From Candidatus Minthenecus merdequi (GTDB lineage: Bacteria > Bacteroidota > Bacteroidia > Bacteroidales > Paludibacteraceae): 12,893 nucleotides of DNA. Shown here one piece after another: positions 1 to 7,679 of the stretch; positions within the stretch are counted from its first letter, which is position 1; each line of letters begins with the position of its first letter. Below the pieces are notes generated by a model. The model had not been told where the DNA came from, searched no databases, and was given only the letters and a program-made list of their open reading frames with translations. The DNA lies in the NCBI GenBank assembly GCA_018064385.1, contig JAGHVI010000068.1:1-12893 (forward strand). The letters are read 5' to 3'. Position numbers and translations under genes: made by a program.

Positions 1-4
1 GCAC

Positions 5-275
5 AAAAAAACGCAGTCCACCGTTGTCATTCTTTGCTTAAGGTTCTGGAAAACCCGTGTGATAAGAATGACAACGTAGCCTGCGCCGATATGTATCACA
101 ACACTTTGAGAAGTGAATGTAAATACATACACCACAAGCATTCATTGAATCATCTTATTTCGAATCACACTAAAAATTTTCCAGATTTAAAGCATCGAAA
201 CAAGCGTCAATAAACGCAAAAACACTATGTCTGCCCCCTACCCCTAATGAGACACTCCCACTGGCGCAGGTTTGC
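5..275 (-). ncRNA. candidate structured non-coding RNA or long 5' leader, reading leftward
   Basis: Seen: downstream of a good leftward promoter the sequence is packed with inverted repeats. An 8-bp GC-rich pair (80-87 with 263-270) could close the transcript about 5 nt from its predicted 5' end. Inside are TGTCT/AGACA (228-232 with 250-254), a 6-bp pair (158-163 with 195-200) and a compound hairpin at 90-129 (7-bp, 3-bp and 5-bp stems around a 4-nt loop). After the closing stem comes a perfect 13-bp stem (22-34 with 64-76, 29-nt spacer), then 10 nt later a run of seven T on the transcribed strand (11 to 5), a loose terminator arrangement. Inference: a ~200-270-nt independent RNA, or the leader of a gene beyond the left edge. 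A reading frame starting near 145 on the minus strand stays open to the edge for about 47 codons but resembles no family I know. I saw no tmRNA, RNase P or SRP RNA hallmarks. A 6S-like RNA is possible by size but unproven. Confidence 0.35.
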
Positions 276-280
276 GGCTG

Positions 281-312
281 CAAAGTTACTACATTATTCT
301 GAAACCACCAAA
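281..312 (-). promoter_or_regulatory. leftward Bacteroidetes-type promoter at the left edge
   Basis: On the minus strand a TTTG -33 box (312-309) is separated by 20 nt from a TAACTTTG -7 box (288-281). This is a full match to the known Bacteroidetes primary-sigma consensus TTTG-N19-20-TAnnTTTG. Transcription should begin near 275 and run off the left edge. The AT-rich stretch between it and the rplS terminator (313-409) holds nothing else I can identify. Confidence 0.65.
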
Positions 313-409
313 TATAATAACAAAAATAATTTCAAAATCTTGATACTCCCAAATTCATAAAAAAACATTTCAAAATTTGCGTTCTTCAATACCCATCACA
401 CATCTGCAA

Positions 410-449
410 AAAAAATAAAGGGTGCTTGAAAAAGCACCCTTTATTTTTT
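410..449 (-). terminator. intrinsic terminator of rplS, symmetrical
   Basis: An 18-bp perfect stem (410-427 with 432-449) encloses a 4-nt loop. The core AAGGGTGCTT is GC-rich at the loop end and the outer part is A on one side and T on the other, so it would work in both orientations. It lies 14 nt past the L19 stop codon and surely ends that transcript. It would also stop any rightward read-through from the left. Confidence 0.9.
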
Positions 450-463
450 GTCAGGCAGTAAGA

Positions 464-811
464 TTAACGCTTTTCAGCGATACGAGCAGCCTTACCTGTG
501 AGGTTACGCAGATAGTAAAGTTTTGCGCGACGAACCTTACCTACCTTGTTAACTTCGATGTTTTCGATAAATGGTGAGTTCATTGGGAAAATACGTTCTA
601 CACCAACGTTATCGGAAATTTTGCGTACTGTGATACGTTTTGCATCGCCGTGACCAGATATTCTGATGACGACGCCACGATACTTCTGAATACGCTCTTT
701 GTTTCCCTCTTTGATACGATAGTCAAGTGTGATAGTGTCACCACTCTTGAACTTAGGGAACTCTTTTTTCTCTCCTGCGAAAGCGGCTTCCGCAATTTTG
801 ATTAAATCCAT
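464..811 (-). CDS. rplS: 50S ribosomal protein L19
   Basis: Structural protein of the large ribosomal subunit that sits at the subunit interface (known for the family). The 115-residue product has the L19 signatures: a basic SH3-like body with FKSGDTITLDYRI near the N-terminus, YRGVVI, VRKISDNVGVERIFP in the middle, and VNKVGKVRRAKLYYLR near the C-terminus. A TTG two codons upstream (817-815) is in frame, but the ATG at 811 gives MDLIKIAEAAF, the normal start of Bacteroidales L19, so I chose it. The gene lies 82-88 nt downstream of tonB on the same strand. I found no convincing -33/-7 pair in that gap, so it may be read from the tonB promoter. A strong hairpin terminator follows the stop. No truncation or odd features. 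Confidence 0.97.
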   Translation of the reverse strand: MDLIKIAEAAFAGEKKEFPKFKSGDTITLDYRIKEGNKERIQKYRGVVIRISGHGDAKRITVRKISDNVGVERIFPMNSPFIENIEVNKVGKVRRAKLYYLRNLTGKAARIAEKR

Positions 812-899
812 GTTCAATGGTTATTTAGAGTAAATACTAGTGCAGCATTCACAGGCTTCTCTACTCCTGTCAGCGGCTACACGAAAATATGTCATTAAA

Positions 900-1595
900 T
901 TAATGAGCTAATTTGAACACAACAGGGACAGTGAACTTACAGTGAACTGCCTTGCCACGTTGTTTTCCTGGTTTCCACTTTGGCATTTTTGACACCAAAC
1001 GTATAGCCTCTGCGTCAAGTGCTTTGTCGGCAGAACGGAGAACCACTACGTCACCTATTGAGCCATCTTTGCGAACTGTAAACTGGCAGATAACCTTACC
1101 TTGGATACCCATTTCCTGTGCCATGACAGGGTAGCGGATATTGCTTTGGAAGTATTTCATAAGAGCTTCGGTACCACCTGGGAATGATGGCTGTTCCTCA
1201 ACTACTTGGAAAATCTTGTCTTCTTCCTCTTCTTCTGCCTCAACTACAACTGGTGTTTGAACTATCTGAACGGCAGTTTTCGAGTTGTCTTCCGAGGTAA
1301 AGTTGGTTGCTTCAACCTTCTTGTCATCCTCAACGATGGTGATTTCCTCGATAACTTCTTCAGGAATCTCTTCTGGTTCTGGTGGCGGAGGTGTCTCCTC
1401 TTGCATAGTTTGTTCTATCTCCAATTCCTCCTCAAATTCCTCGGTTAGAACATCTGTGATTTCTGCCACTACTATCTCTGATTCTGTCCACTCAAAAGCG
1501 ACATAGAGCAGAGACAAGGACATAACGAGCCCGATAAGCACATACGTCAGCCGCTTATCTTCGAGATTTGCGCCTGCTGATTTTTTTAACTCCAT
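900..1595 (-). CDS. tonB: energy transducer TonB
   Basis: Inner-membrane-anchored periplasmic protein that couples the ExbB/ExbD proton-driven motor to TonB-dependent outer-membrane transporters (known for the family). The 231-residue product has a short cytoplasmic N-terminus (MELKKSAGANLEDKR), one transmembrane helix at about 17-35, then an acidic linker rich in Glu and Pro (about 48-90, with PPPPEPEEIPEE) and a second Glu run at 119-125. The TonB C-terminal domain covers about 142-229 (NIRYPVMAQEMGIQGKV, then FTVRKDGSIGDV and PKWKPGKQ). The linker is Glu/Pro rather than Lys/Pro, as is usual in Bacteroidetes. No exbB/exbD is present nearby. It has its own promoter and sits between ychF and rplS. 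The ATG at 1595 is the only sensible start, directly before the membrane anchor. Confidence 0.93.
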   Translation of the reverse strand: MELKKSAGANLEDKRLTYVLIGLVMSLSLLYVAFEWTESEIVVAEITDVLTEEFEEELEIEQTMQEETPPPPEPEEIPEEVIEEITIVEDDKKVEATNFTSEDNSKTAVQIVQTPVVVEAEEEEEDKIFQVVEEQPSFPGGTEALMKYFQSNIRYPVMAQEMGIQGKVICQFTVRKDGSIGDVVVLRSADKALDAEAIRLVSKMPKWKPGKQRGKAVHCKFTVPVVFKLAH

Positions 1596-1680
1596 AGTAT
1601 TAATTTATTGCTAATCAGTGTATTGTAACCACAACAGACACTTGCGGTAATAACGCTGATTCTATTTACGAAATTCACCG

Positions 1681-1711
1681 CAAAAGTACTACTTTTTTTC
1701 TGATTGGCAAA
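1681..1711 (-). promoter_or_regulatory. tonB promoter
   Basis: Minus-strand TTTG (1711-1708), 19 nt, then TACTTTTG (1688-1681) matches TTTG-N19-TAnnTTTG exactly. The start should lie near 1675, giving a leader of about 80 nt before the tonB ATG. The leader contains a 6-bp inverted repeat (1613-1618 with 1656-1661) that could form a weak hairpin. The site sits between ychF and tonB, so tonB (and probably rplS) can be transcribed separately from the uvrA-ychF operon. Confidence 0.65.
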
Positions 1712-1751
1712 GCCTTTTGCAATTTTTTTTCTGATTTTTCATCATTCATTC

Positions 1752-2855
1752 TCAGACGTTGAACCTAAAGTGCATAACATCACCATCTTCCACTACATAA
1801 TCTTTACCTTCTACACCCAATTTTCCTGCCTCTTTGACGGCAGACTCTGACCCTAAGGCTATGTAGTCTTCGTATTTGATAACCTCAGCGCGAATGAAGC
1901 CTTTTTCGAAATCTGTATGAATTACGCCTGCGCATTGTGGAGCTTTCCATCCTTCGTGAAAAGTCCAAGCCTTAACTTCCAATTCACCTGCAGTAAAGTA
2001 AGTTCTGAGTTTCAGCAGTGCGTAAGCCGACTTAATCAGTCGTGAAACGCCAGACTCCTGAAGTCCAAGTTCTTCGAGAAACATCTGTCGTTCTTCGTAC
2101 GTTTCCAATTCAGCTATTTCGCTCTCGATTTTAGCTGCTACTACCATCACTTCTGCATTTTCGTTCTTTACTGACTCGCGAACCTGCTCAACATATTTGT
2201 TGCCTTTAACAGCACTGGATTCATCTACATTACATATATACATAACAGGTTTGGCTGTGAGAAGGAAAAGTTCGCGGGCAATCTTCTGTTCGTCTTTGCT
2301 GTCAAAAGTCACTGTACGAGCAGACTCTCCTTTGAGCAGAGCCTCTTGGTACTTGAGCAGTACCTCGTAAATCTGCTTTGCCTGTTTGTCGCCACCTGTT
2401 TGTGCCTGTTTCTGCACTTTTTGAATGCGCTGTTCGACAGTCTCCAAATCCTTCAACATAAGTTCTGTGTCGATAATCTCTTTGTCTCTGACTGGGTTTA
2501 CGCTTCCTTCCTCGTGAACGACATTGTCATCATCAAAGCACCTTAAGACATGGATTATTGCATCTGTTTCGCGGATATTGGCGAGAAATTTATTGCCTAA
2601 TCCCTCGCCCTTTGAAGCTCCTTTAACCAATCCTGCTATATCTACAATTTCGACAGTGGCAGGAACAATGCGAGAAGGGTGTACAAGTTCTGCCAGTTTG
2701 GACAATCGTTCGTCTGGCACAGTTATTACACCTACATTAGGTTCTATGGTACAGAACGGAAAATTGGCTGCCTGTGCCTTAGCATTTGACAAGCAGTTGA
2801 AAAGTGTTGATTTGCCTACGTTTGGCAGACCGACTATTCCACATTGTAATGACAT
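1752..2855 (-). CDS. ychF: redox-regulated ribosome-associated ATPase/GTPase YchF (OLA1 family)
   Basis: Obg-related P-loop NTPase that binds ribosomes. The family prefers ATP and is linked to translation and oxidative-stress control (known). The 367-residue product has the typical full length. Visible motifs: P-loop GLPNVGKS at 9-16, the switch region with NFPFCTIEPN at 31-40, DIAGLVKGAS at 72-81, and NVDE at 209-212, the NxxE in place of NKxD that marks YchF's relaxed nucleotide specificity. A helical insert lies around 125-180, and a C-terminal TGS domain at about 283-366 ends with GDVMHFRFNV. The start is 13 nt after the uvrA stop, behind an A-rich stretch (AAACAAAAAAGAT) typical of Bacteroidetes translation starts, so the two are co-transcribed. 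Nothing is missing or unusual. Confidence 0.97.
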   Translation of the reverse strand: MSLQCGIVGLPNVGKSTLFNCLSNAKAQAANFPFCTIEPNVGVITVPDERLSKLAELVHPSRIVPATVEIVDIAGLVKGASKGEGLGNKFLANIRETDAIIHVLRCFDDDNVVHEEGSVNPVRDKEIIDTELMLKDLETVEQRIQKVQKQAQTGGDKQAKQIYEVLLKYQEALLKGESARTVTFDSKDEQKIARELFLLTAKPVMYICNVDESSAVKGNKYVEQVRESVKNENAEVMVVAAKIESEIAELETYEERQMFLEELGLQESGVSRLIKSAYALLKLRTYFTAGELEVKAWTFHEGWKAPQCAGVIHTDFEKGFIRAEVIKYEDYIALGSESAVKEAGKLGVEGKDYVVEDGDVMHFRFNV

Positions 2856-2868
2856 ATCTTTTTTGTTT

Positions 2869-5643
2869 TTATTTCAGACTTATTATTTCGGGTATTATCT
2901 GCTCGGGTGTGCCTTGTCCTACAATTTGACCTCCTTTCTTGCCTGCATCCGATCCAAGGTTGATAACCCAGTCAGCTTGCCGTATGATGTCAAGATTATG
3001 CTCTACGACAAGTACAGTATTACCTTTGTTGACCAGACGCTGCAGCACTCCAGTCAAAATTTTTATGTCCTCGAAATGAAGGCCGGTGGTTGGTTCATCT
3101 AATATGTACAGTGTTCTTCCCGTATCTTTTTTTGCAAGTTCAGTGGCAAGTTTCACTCGCTGACTTTCACCTCCGGACAGAGTAGTGCTGCTCTGTCCTA
3201 ATTTCACATATCCTAAACCTACGTCCTGAAGCGTTCGCAGTTTGCTGATAAAAAAAGGCATATTCTCGAAAAATTCAACAGCTTGGTTTATAGTCATATC
3301 TAACACATCAGCTATTGATTTTCCTTTGAATCTAACCTCAAGGGTTTCTTTATTATAACGCTTTCCCTGGCAAACCTCGCAAGGAATGAATACATCGGGC
3401 ATAAAATTCATTTCCAATCGCTTGAACCCCATACCACCGCATTCCTCGCACCTGCCGCCTTTTGCATTAAACGAAAATCTATTTGGTTTATATCCCCTTG
3501 CTCTTGCTTCGGGCAATGTCGAGAACAGCAGTCTTATATCATTGAAAACTCCTGTGTATGTGGCGGGGTTTGACCGTGGGGTACGACCAATAGGGTCTTG
3601 ATTTATCGTTATAACTTTGTCGATGTTTCCTGTACCCTCTATGCTGTCGTAAACAAGTGGTTTTTCTTTCGAGTTGTAGAAATACGAGGTTAGTATTGGG
3701 CGGAGCGTTGCGTTGATTAGCGTTGATTTGCCGCTGCCTGATACTCCTGCTATACAAACAAACATACCCAATGGGATGTCGAGAGTAACTGATTTCAGAT
3801 TGTTGCCCCTTGCACCTTTCAGCACAAGGTGTTTGCCATTTCCCTTACGTCTTTCGGCTGGTATCTCTATCTTTCGTTCGCCGTTCAGGTATTGTGCAGT
3901 GACAGTATTAGCTTTGAGCATCTTCTTCAATGACCCTTGAAAAACAACGTTGCCACCAAGACGGCCAGCACCCGGTCCCATATCCACTATGTAGTCAGCC
4001 GAGCGCATCATCTCCTCGTCATGCTCAACGACAATTACCGTATTTCCGACATCTCTCAGTTTCTGCAGTGACTTTATCAGTCTTAGGTTGTCTCGGTTGT
4101 GAAGTCCGATGCTTGGTTCATCCAGAATATAAAGTACATTGACCAATTGACTGCCTATTTGTGTGGCAAGTCTTATTCTTTGACTCTCTCCTCCCGAAAG
4201 TGTTCCCGAAGGTCGTCCAAGCGTCAGATAGCCCAATCCTACGTCCAGCAGAAATTTCAGTCGCGTTTTTATCTCTTTTATAATTTCCCGGGCTATAGTC
4301 CTTTGTCGCTCGTCCAAGTTTTTCTCGATACGAATAAGCCACTCGTGCAGGTCGTCCAGTTGCATCTTCTGAACCTCTGCAATGTTTTTTCCTGCTATCT
4401 TGTAACTGAGTGCTTCCTCGTTGAGTCTTGCCCCGAGACAATGTGGGCAAACAGCGTGCGAGTAGTAGTCGTTAGCCCATTTTTGCGCTAATTCATTTCC
4501 CTCCTCCTGCTGGATTTCTATATAGTGTATCAGACCTTCGTATTGTGTGCTGTTAATGCCCTCCTCACACTGCAAATAAACATTGTCTGTCGTTCCATTC
4601 ATAATCTCGTCCATTCCTTCGGTTGGCACTTGGTGGATTGGAGTGTCCAGCGTGAAACCGTGTTTTGCTGCTATCGACTCTAACTGCTGGAAGATGTAAC
4701 TGTTTTTTTTCTTTCCTAAAGGCAAGATTCCTCCATCGGCAATGCTTTTTTGTGGATTGGGAATAACTTTCCCCATATCAATAATGTTGACAAATCCCAG
4801 GCCCTTACATTTAGGGCAAGCTCCCTTGGGCGAATTGAACGAAAAATTGTGCGGTGCAGGTTCACTGTATGATATTCCTGTGTTAGGATCCATCAGGTGA
4901 CGTGACAGGAAACGTACATTCTCTGTTCCTCGGGTAATAATCATTATCACACCATCACCTAAATCCATTGCTTTACGCACACTTTTTTTCAGACGTTCTT
5001 CATCTGTGTCACTGACAATCAACTTATCAACTACAACTTCTACATCGTGGTTCTTGTAGCGATCTAGCTTCATTCCTGCTTTCACCTCGTCCATCACACC
5101 ATCTATCCTAACGTTCATAAAACCTTTCTTGCGAATTGTCTCGAACAGTTCTTTGTAGTGTCCCTTTCGGTTACGAACCAGAGGTGCCAATAGGTATATT
5201 CCTTGACGGTCATATTCTTTCTTTATGACATCCAAAATCATCTCCTCGGTATATTTGACCATCTTTTCGCCTGTCAGATAACTATATGCCGTAGCTGCTC
5301 TTGCATACAACAATCGAATGAAATCGTAAATCTCCGTTACTGTACCAACGGTCGAACGTGGATTTCGGTTGACTGTTTTCTGTTCAATGGCAATGACTGG
5401 ACTTAACCCGCTGATATGGTCAACATCAGGACGGTCAACATTACCTATGAAATTACGTGCATACGCCGAGAATGTCTCGATATAACGTCTCTGACCTTCA
5501 GCATATATGGTATCAAAAGCCAACGATGACTTGCCACTTCCGCTTACGCCTGTAATGACTGTAAGCGAATTGCGAGGAATTTCGACATCTACGTTTTTCA
5601 GATTATTGACTCTCGCTCCTGAGATTTCGATTTTCTTTGCCAT
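2869..5643 (-). CDS. uvrA: excinuclease ABC subunit A (UvrA)
   Basis: Damage-recognition ATPase of nucleotide-excision repair that loads UvrB on DNA (known). The 924-residue product is complete: first Walker A GVSGSGKS at 32-39, first zinc module with Cys276/279 and Cys399/402, first ABC signature LSGGESQR at 482-489, and Walker B YILDEPS from about 505. The second half has Walker A at 633-640, a zinc module with Cys732/735 and Cys755/758, signature at 822-829, and Walker B from about 845. The UvrB-binding region occupies about 120-250. The ATG at 5643 overlaps the stop of the upstream permease by one base (TAATG), suggesting translational coupling, and ychF follows after 13 nt. I see no LexA-like operator upstream. 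uvrB and uvrC are not in the window. Many Bacteroidetes carry more than one UvrA, so this may not be the only copy. Confidence 0.98.
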   Translation of the reverse strand: MAKKIEISGARVNNLKNVDVEIPRNSLTVITGVSGSGKSSLAFDTIYAEGQRRYIETFSAYARNFIGNVDRPDVDHISGLSPVIAIEQKTVNRNPRSTVGTVTEIYDFIRLLYARAATAYSYLTGEKMVKYTEEMILDVIKKEYDRQGIYLLAPLVRNRKGHYKELFETIRKKGFMNVRIDGVMDEVKAGMKLDRYKNHDVEVVVDKLIVSDTDEERLKKSVRKAMDLGDGVIMIITRGTENVRFLSRHLMDPNTGISYSEPAPHNFSFNSPKGACPKCKGLGFVNIIDMGKVIPNPQKSIADGGILPLGKKKNSYIFQQLESIAAKHGFTLDTPIHQVPTEGMDEIMNGTTDNVYLQCEEGINSTQYEGLIHYIEIQQEEGNELAQKWANDYYSHAVCPHCLGARLNEEALSYKIAGKNIAEVQKMQLDDLHEWLIRIEKNLDERQRTIAREIIKEIKTRLKFLLDVGLGYLTLGRPSGTLSGGESQRIRLATQIGSQLVNVLYILDEPSIGLHNRDNLRLIKSLQKLRDVGNTVIVVEHDEEMMRSADYIVDMGPGAGRLGGNVVFQGSLKKMLKANTVTAQYLNGERKIEIPAERRKGNGKHLVLKGARGNNLKSVTLDIPLGMFVCIAGVSGSGKSTLINATLRPILTSYFYNSKEKPLVYDSIEGTGNIDKVITINQDPIGRTPRSNPATYTGVFNDIRLLFSTLPEARARGYKPNRFSFNAKGGRCEECGGMGFKRLEMNFMPDVFIPCEVCQGKRYNKETLEVRFKGKSIADVLDMTINQAVEFFENMPFFISKLRTLQDVGLGYVKLGQSSTTLSGGESQRVKLATELAKKDTGRTLYILDEPTTGLHFEDIKILTGVLQRLVNKGNTVLVVEHNLDIIRQADWVINLGSDAGKKGGQIVGQGTPEQIIPEIISLK

Positions 5644-6869
5644 TATTCGTTGACTATTAGTTCTTTCGGCTTAATATGACTGACTATATGAGATGGTCCG
5701 ACAACCATCAGCATACCTATGATTACCATTCCTATATTGAGTGCTATCCACCATTCGGCGGGAAGGAAAACCGGTACGTGATCTACATAATATGCCGTTG
5801 CGTCCAAAGGTATGACTTTGGCATAATACTGCACAGCAACAAGCACCAATCCCAGGATGTTGCCCCACAACATTCCCCAACCGATGAGGTATAGGGATTG
5901 AATGATGAAAATGTGCCTTATACTGCGGTTTGTTGCACCGAGTGCTTTGAGCAAACCTATCGTCTGAGTTCTTTCCAACACCAATATCAACATTCCCGAG
6001 ATAATGCAAAAACCAGACACCAACATCATCAGTATCAGAATTATGACTGCATTTATGTCCAACATGGCGAGCCAATCAAATATCTGCGGCACTTTGCTTG
6101 TTATGGTCTCTACTGTATATAATTCTTCGTCCTGGGCAAGTGCTTCGAGAACTGCGTTTTGAGTTTTGTTCAAATCTTTCCAATTGTCAACCAGCAGTTC
6201 CAATGCGGTACATTGATTTTTCTCCCATTTGTTCAGTTGTCTGATTACCGAAATGTCTGTCAGTATATAAATTTTGTCGTATTCTGCGAATGTCGTTTCA
6301 TAGATTCCTTTAACGATGAAACGGCGAGCTTTCAGTCTTTCTCCAACAAAATACAGAGTGAACTTTTTGTTCATCTTCAGCTGCATCTGATTTGCCATTC
6401 TTCGACTTACTATTGCCCAGTTGTCTGTGCCTTCGAGCGAGTCTATTGACCCTTCGACCATTCTCTCCCTGAAAAAATCCCAACAGTATGTCTCGTCTAT
6501 ACCTTTCAGCATTATACCTTGAAAGGCATTTTCTGCTTCTAATATGCCTGGTTTTCTCCCCACACGTTGCACTTCAGCGACATTCTTGATTTTTCCGAGC
6601 AGTTCCAGTTGTTCATCTTTCACTTCTATTGGAGTCTCGTCCAATTCGCTGAACCCGTCGAAACTTGACACTATTATGTGACTTCCGAAACCTGTCACCT
6701 GGCGAGTCACCTCACGCTTGAATCCGACCACCACGGCTATTGATATTATCATAACTGCCAAGCCTAACGCAATGCCGGTTATGGCAATTCTGATTGCAGG
6801 ACGTGACATTTCCTCTCCTCCGCTCAGTTCACGACTGAATCTACGTGCTATGAAACGTTCGAACAGCAT
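5643..6869 (-). CDS. FtsX/LolC-type ABC transporter permease
   Basis: Inner-membrane permease of the MacB/FtsX superfamily, most like LolC/LolE, which release lipoproteins from the inner membrane toward the outer membrane (family knowledge). The 408-residue product starts with FIARRFSRE-, common in Bacteroidetes LolC-like proteins. Membrane segments lie at about 26-49, 272-298, 319-347 and 372-392. A large periplasmic loop fills 50-270. The motif ERTQTIGLLKALGATNRSIR (299-318) is the conserved cytoplasmic coupling region after the second helix. No ATPase partner (LolD-type) is in the window, so it must be encoded elsewhere. It overlaps the upstream DUF2461 gene and the downstream uvrA by one base each (TAATG at both ends), so all three are translated from one message. 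The lipoprotein-release role is inferred; another MacB-type substrate is possible. Confidence 0.85.
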   Translation of the reverse strand: MLFERFIARRFSRELSGGEEMSRPAIRIAITGIALGLAVMIISIAVVVGFKREVTRQVTGFGSHIIVSSFDGFSELDETPIEVKDEQLELLGKIKNVAEVQRVGRKPGILEAENAFQGIMLKGIDETYCWDFFRERMVEGSIDSLEGTDNWAIVSRRMANQMQLKMNKKFTLYFVGERLKARRFIVKGIYETTFAEYDKIYILTDISVIRQLNKWEKNQCTALELLVDNWKDLNKTQNAVLEALAQDEELYTVETITSKVPQIFDWLAMLDINAVIILILMMLVSGFCIISGMLILVLERTQTIGLLKALGATNRSIRHIFIIQSLYLIGWGMLWGNILGLVLVAVQYYAKVIPLDATAYYVDHVPVFLPAEWWIALNIGMVIIGMLMVVGPSHIVSHIKPKELIVNE

Positions 6870-7540
6870 TAATTTTCAAAAAAGACTTCATTACACCAAT
6901 GGTTGAATCGGTACAAAACTCGACATCCTTCAACAATGAAATCCTCGAATTTTTCCGAATTTACCATAGAATCTTTTATTGGGCATTCCACCAGGATATT
7001 CTTCAATTTCAGCCACTCTGCCGCTGGATGGTCTTTAGGATAACCACGAGGAACAGTCTTCAATGCATCTGCTGTCTTGACAAGGTTATTGCCGAAAAAC
7101 TTAGCGAACTTTTTCTCATTCAAGATTTCGCGTAGCGTCTCGTGTTCAGTGTCTATGATGTCACGCAGTTTTTTGATACCAGCCGAGTCAGGACACCATA
7201 TTCCACCTGCCAGCATACTTCCTTCGGGTTCTATGTGGATATAGTACCCTGAATATTTGCTGCGGTGTCCTCCGTTCTTAGCTATGTATGTGCCGAAATG
7301 TCTTTTGTATGGTGATTTATCTTCGCGAAATCTGATGTCCCGATATATGCGAAAAAGACAATCTTTTGCATCCAAATACTTCACTTCTTCGTCAAACTCG
7401 CCTATTTTTTCTATGAGATGTTCGGTCAATTCCATCACATCTTGTCGTGCACAATCGTATCTTGACCTGTTTTCGGCGAACCATTCTCGGTTGTTGTTAT
7501 TTGCCAAATCCTTTAGAAACAGCAGTGTATCCTCATTCAT
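6869..7540 (-). CDS. DUF2461 domain protein (TIGR02453 family)
   Basis: The function of this family is unknown. The 223-residue product (from the ATG at 7540) matches it over its length: FLKDLANNNNREWF near the N-terminus, FRIYRDIRFREDKSPYKRHF at 63-82, an aromatic/Gly core (YSGYYIHIEP, then GSMLAGGIWCP) at 96-117, and a C-terminal helical part. No signal peptide or membrane segment, so it is cytoplasmic. A TTG codon at 7564-7562 would add eight residues, but that TTG lies inside the predicted -7 promoter box, so the message probably begins downstream of it. The ATG at 7540 gives MNEDTLLFLKDL, the usual family start. It is the first gene of the leftward operon and its stop overlaps the permease start by one base. 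No link to DNA repair or lipoprotein transport is established. Confidence 0.88.
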   Translation of the reverse strand: MNEDTLLFLKDLANNNNREWFAENRSRYDCARQDVMELTEHLIEKIGEFDEEVKYLDAKDCLFRIYRDIRFREDKSPYKRHFGTYIAKNGGHRSKYSGYYIHIEPEGSMLAGGIWCPDSAGIKKLRDIIDTEHETLREILNEKKFAKFFGNNLVKTADALKTVPRGYPKDHPAAEWLKLKNILVECPIKDSMVNSEKFEDFIVEGCRVLYRFNHWCNEVFFEN

Positions 7541-7561
7541 TATTGTCAGTTTTAGAGGGTG

Positions 7562-7593
7562 CAAATATACTGTTTTTTCTGCATTTTTGCAAG
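7562..7593 (-). promoter_or_regulatory. promoter of the DUF2461-permease-uvrA-ychF operon
   Basis: Minus-strand -7 box TATATTTG (7569-7562) fits TAnnTTTG. Twenty nt upstream is CTTG (7593-7590), a 3-of-4 match to TTTG. Transcription would start near 7555, leaving about 15 nt before the ATG at 7540. It is divergent from the LOG-family promoter, with the two -33 boxes about 35 nt apart. Confidence 0.6.
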
Positions 7594-7628
7594 TGTTTTC
7601 AACGAATACTCATTTTTTTCGAGAAAAT

Positions 7629-7660
7629 GTTGTTATTGTCGTGAAAAATGGTTAACTTTG
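7629..7660 (+). promoter_or_regulatory. promoter of the LOG-family/outer-membrane/hydrolase operon
   Basis: Plus-strand GTTG (7629-7632, 3 of 4 to TTTG), 20 nt, then TAACTTTG (7653-7660), an exact TAnnTTTG match. The start should lie near 7667, about 13 nt before the ATG at 7680. This is the only good promoter found for the four rightward genes. Confidence 0.65.
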
Positions 7661-7679
7661 CAGTCCTAATACTGACAAA

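Noticed and set aside
1..145. Minus-strand frame open to the left edge (about 47 codons)
   Set aside because: No homology I recognise and overlaps perfect inverted repeats. Mentioned under the RNA candidate but not called as a gene.
845..880. ACAGG/CCTGT inverted repeat between tonB and rplS, considered as an L19 leader or terminator
   Set aside because: Five base pairs around a 10-nt loop with no T tract and no recognised leader motif.
1707..1728. Terminator-like hairpin (GCAAA/TTTGC) followed by a T tract on the plus strand
   Set aside because: No rightward gene precedes it, and the sequence overlaps the tonB -33 box. On the coding (minus) strand it is followed by A, not T.
2524..3102. 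192-codon plus-strand frame across the uvrA/ychF junction
   Set aside because: It is antisense to two unmistakable genes, has no family resemblance, and arises from their codon usage.
4099..4491. 130-codon plus-strand frame inside uvrA
   Set aside because: Shadow of the UvrA ABC/zinc region, antisense to conserved motifs.
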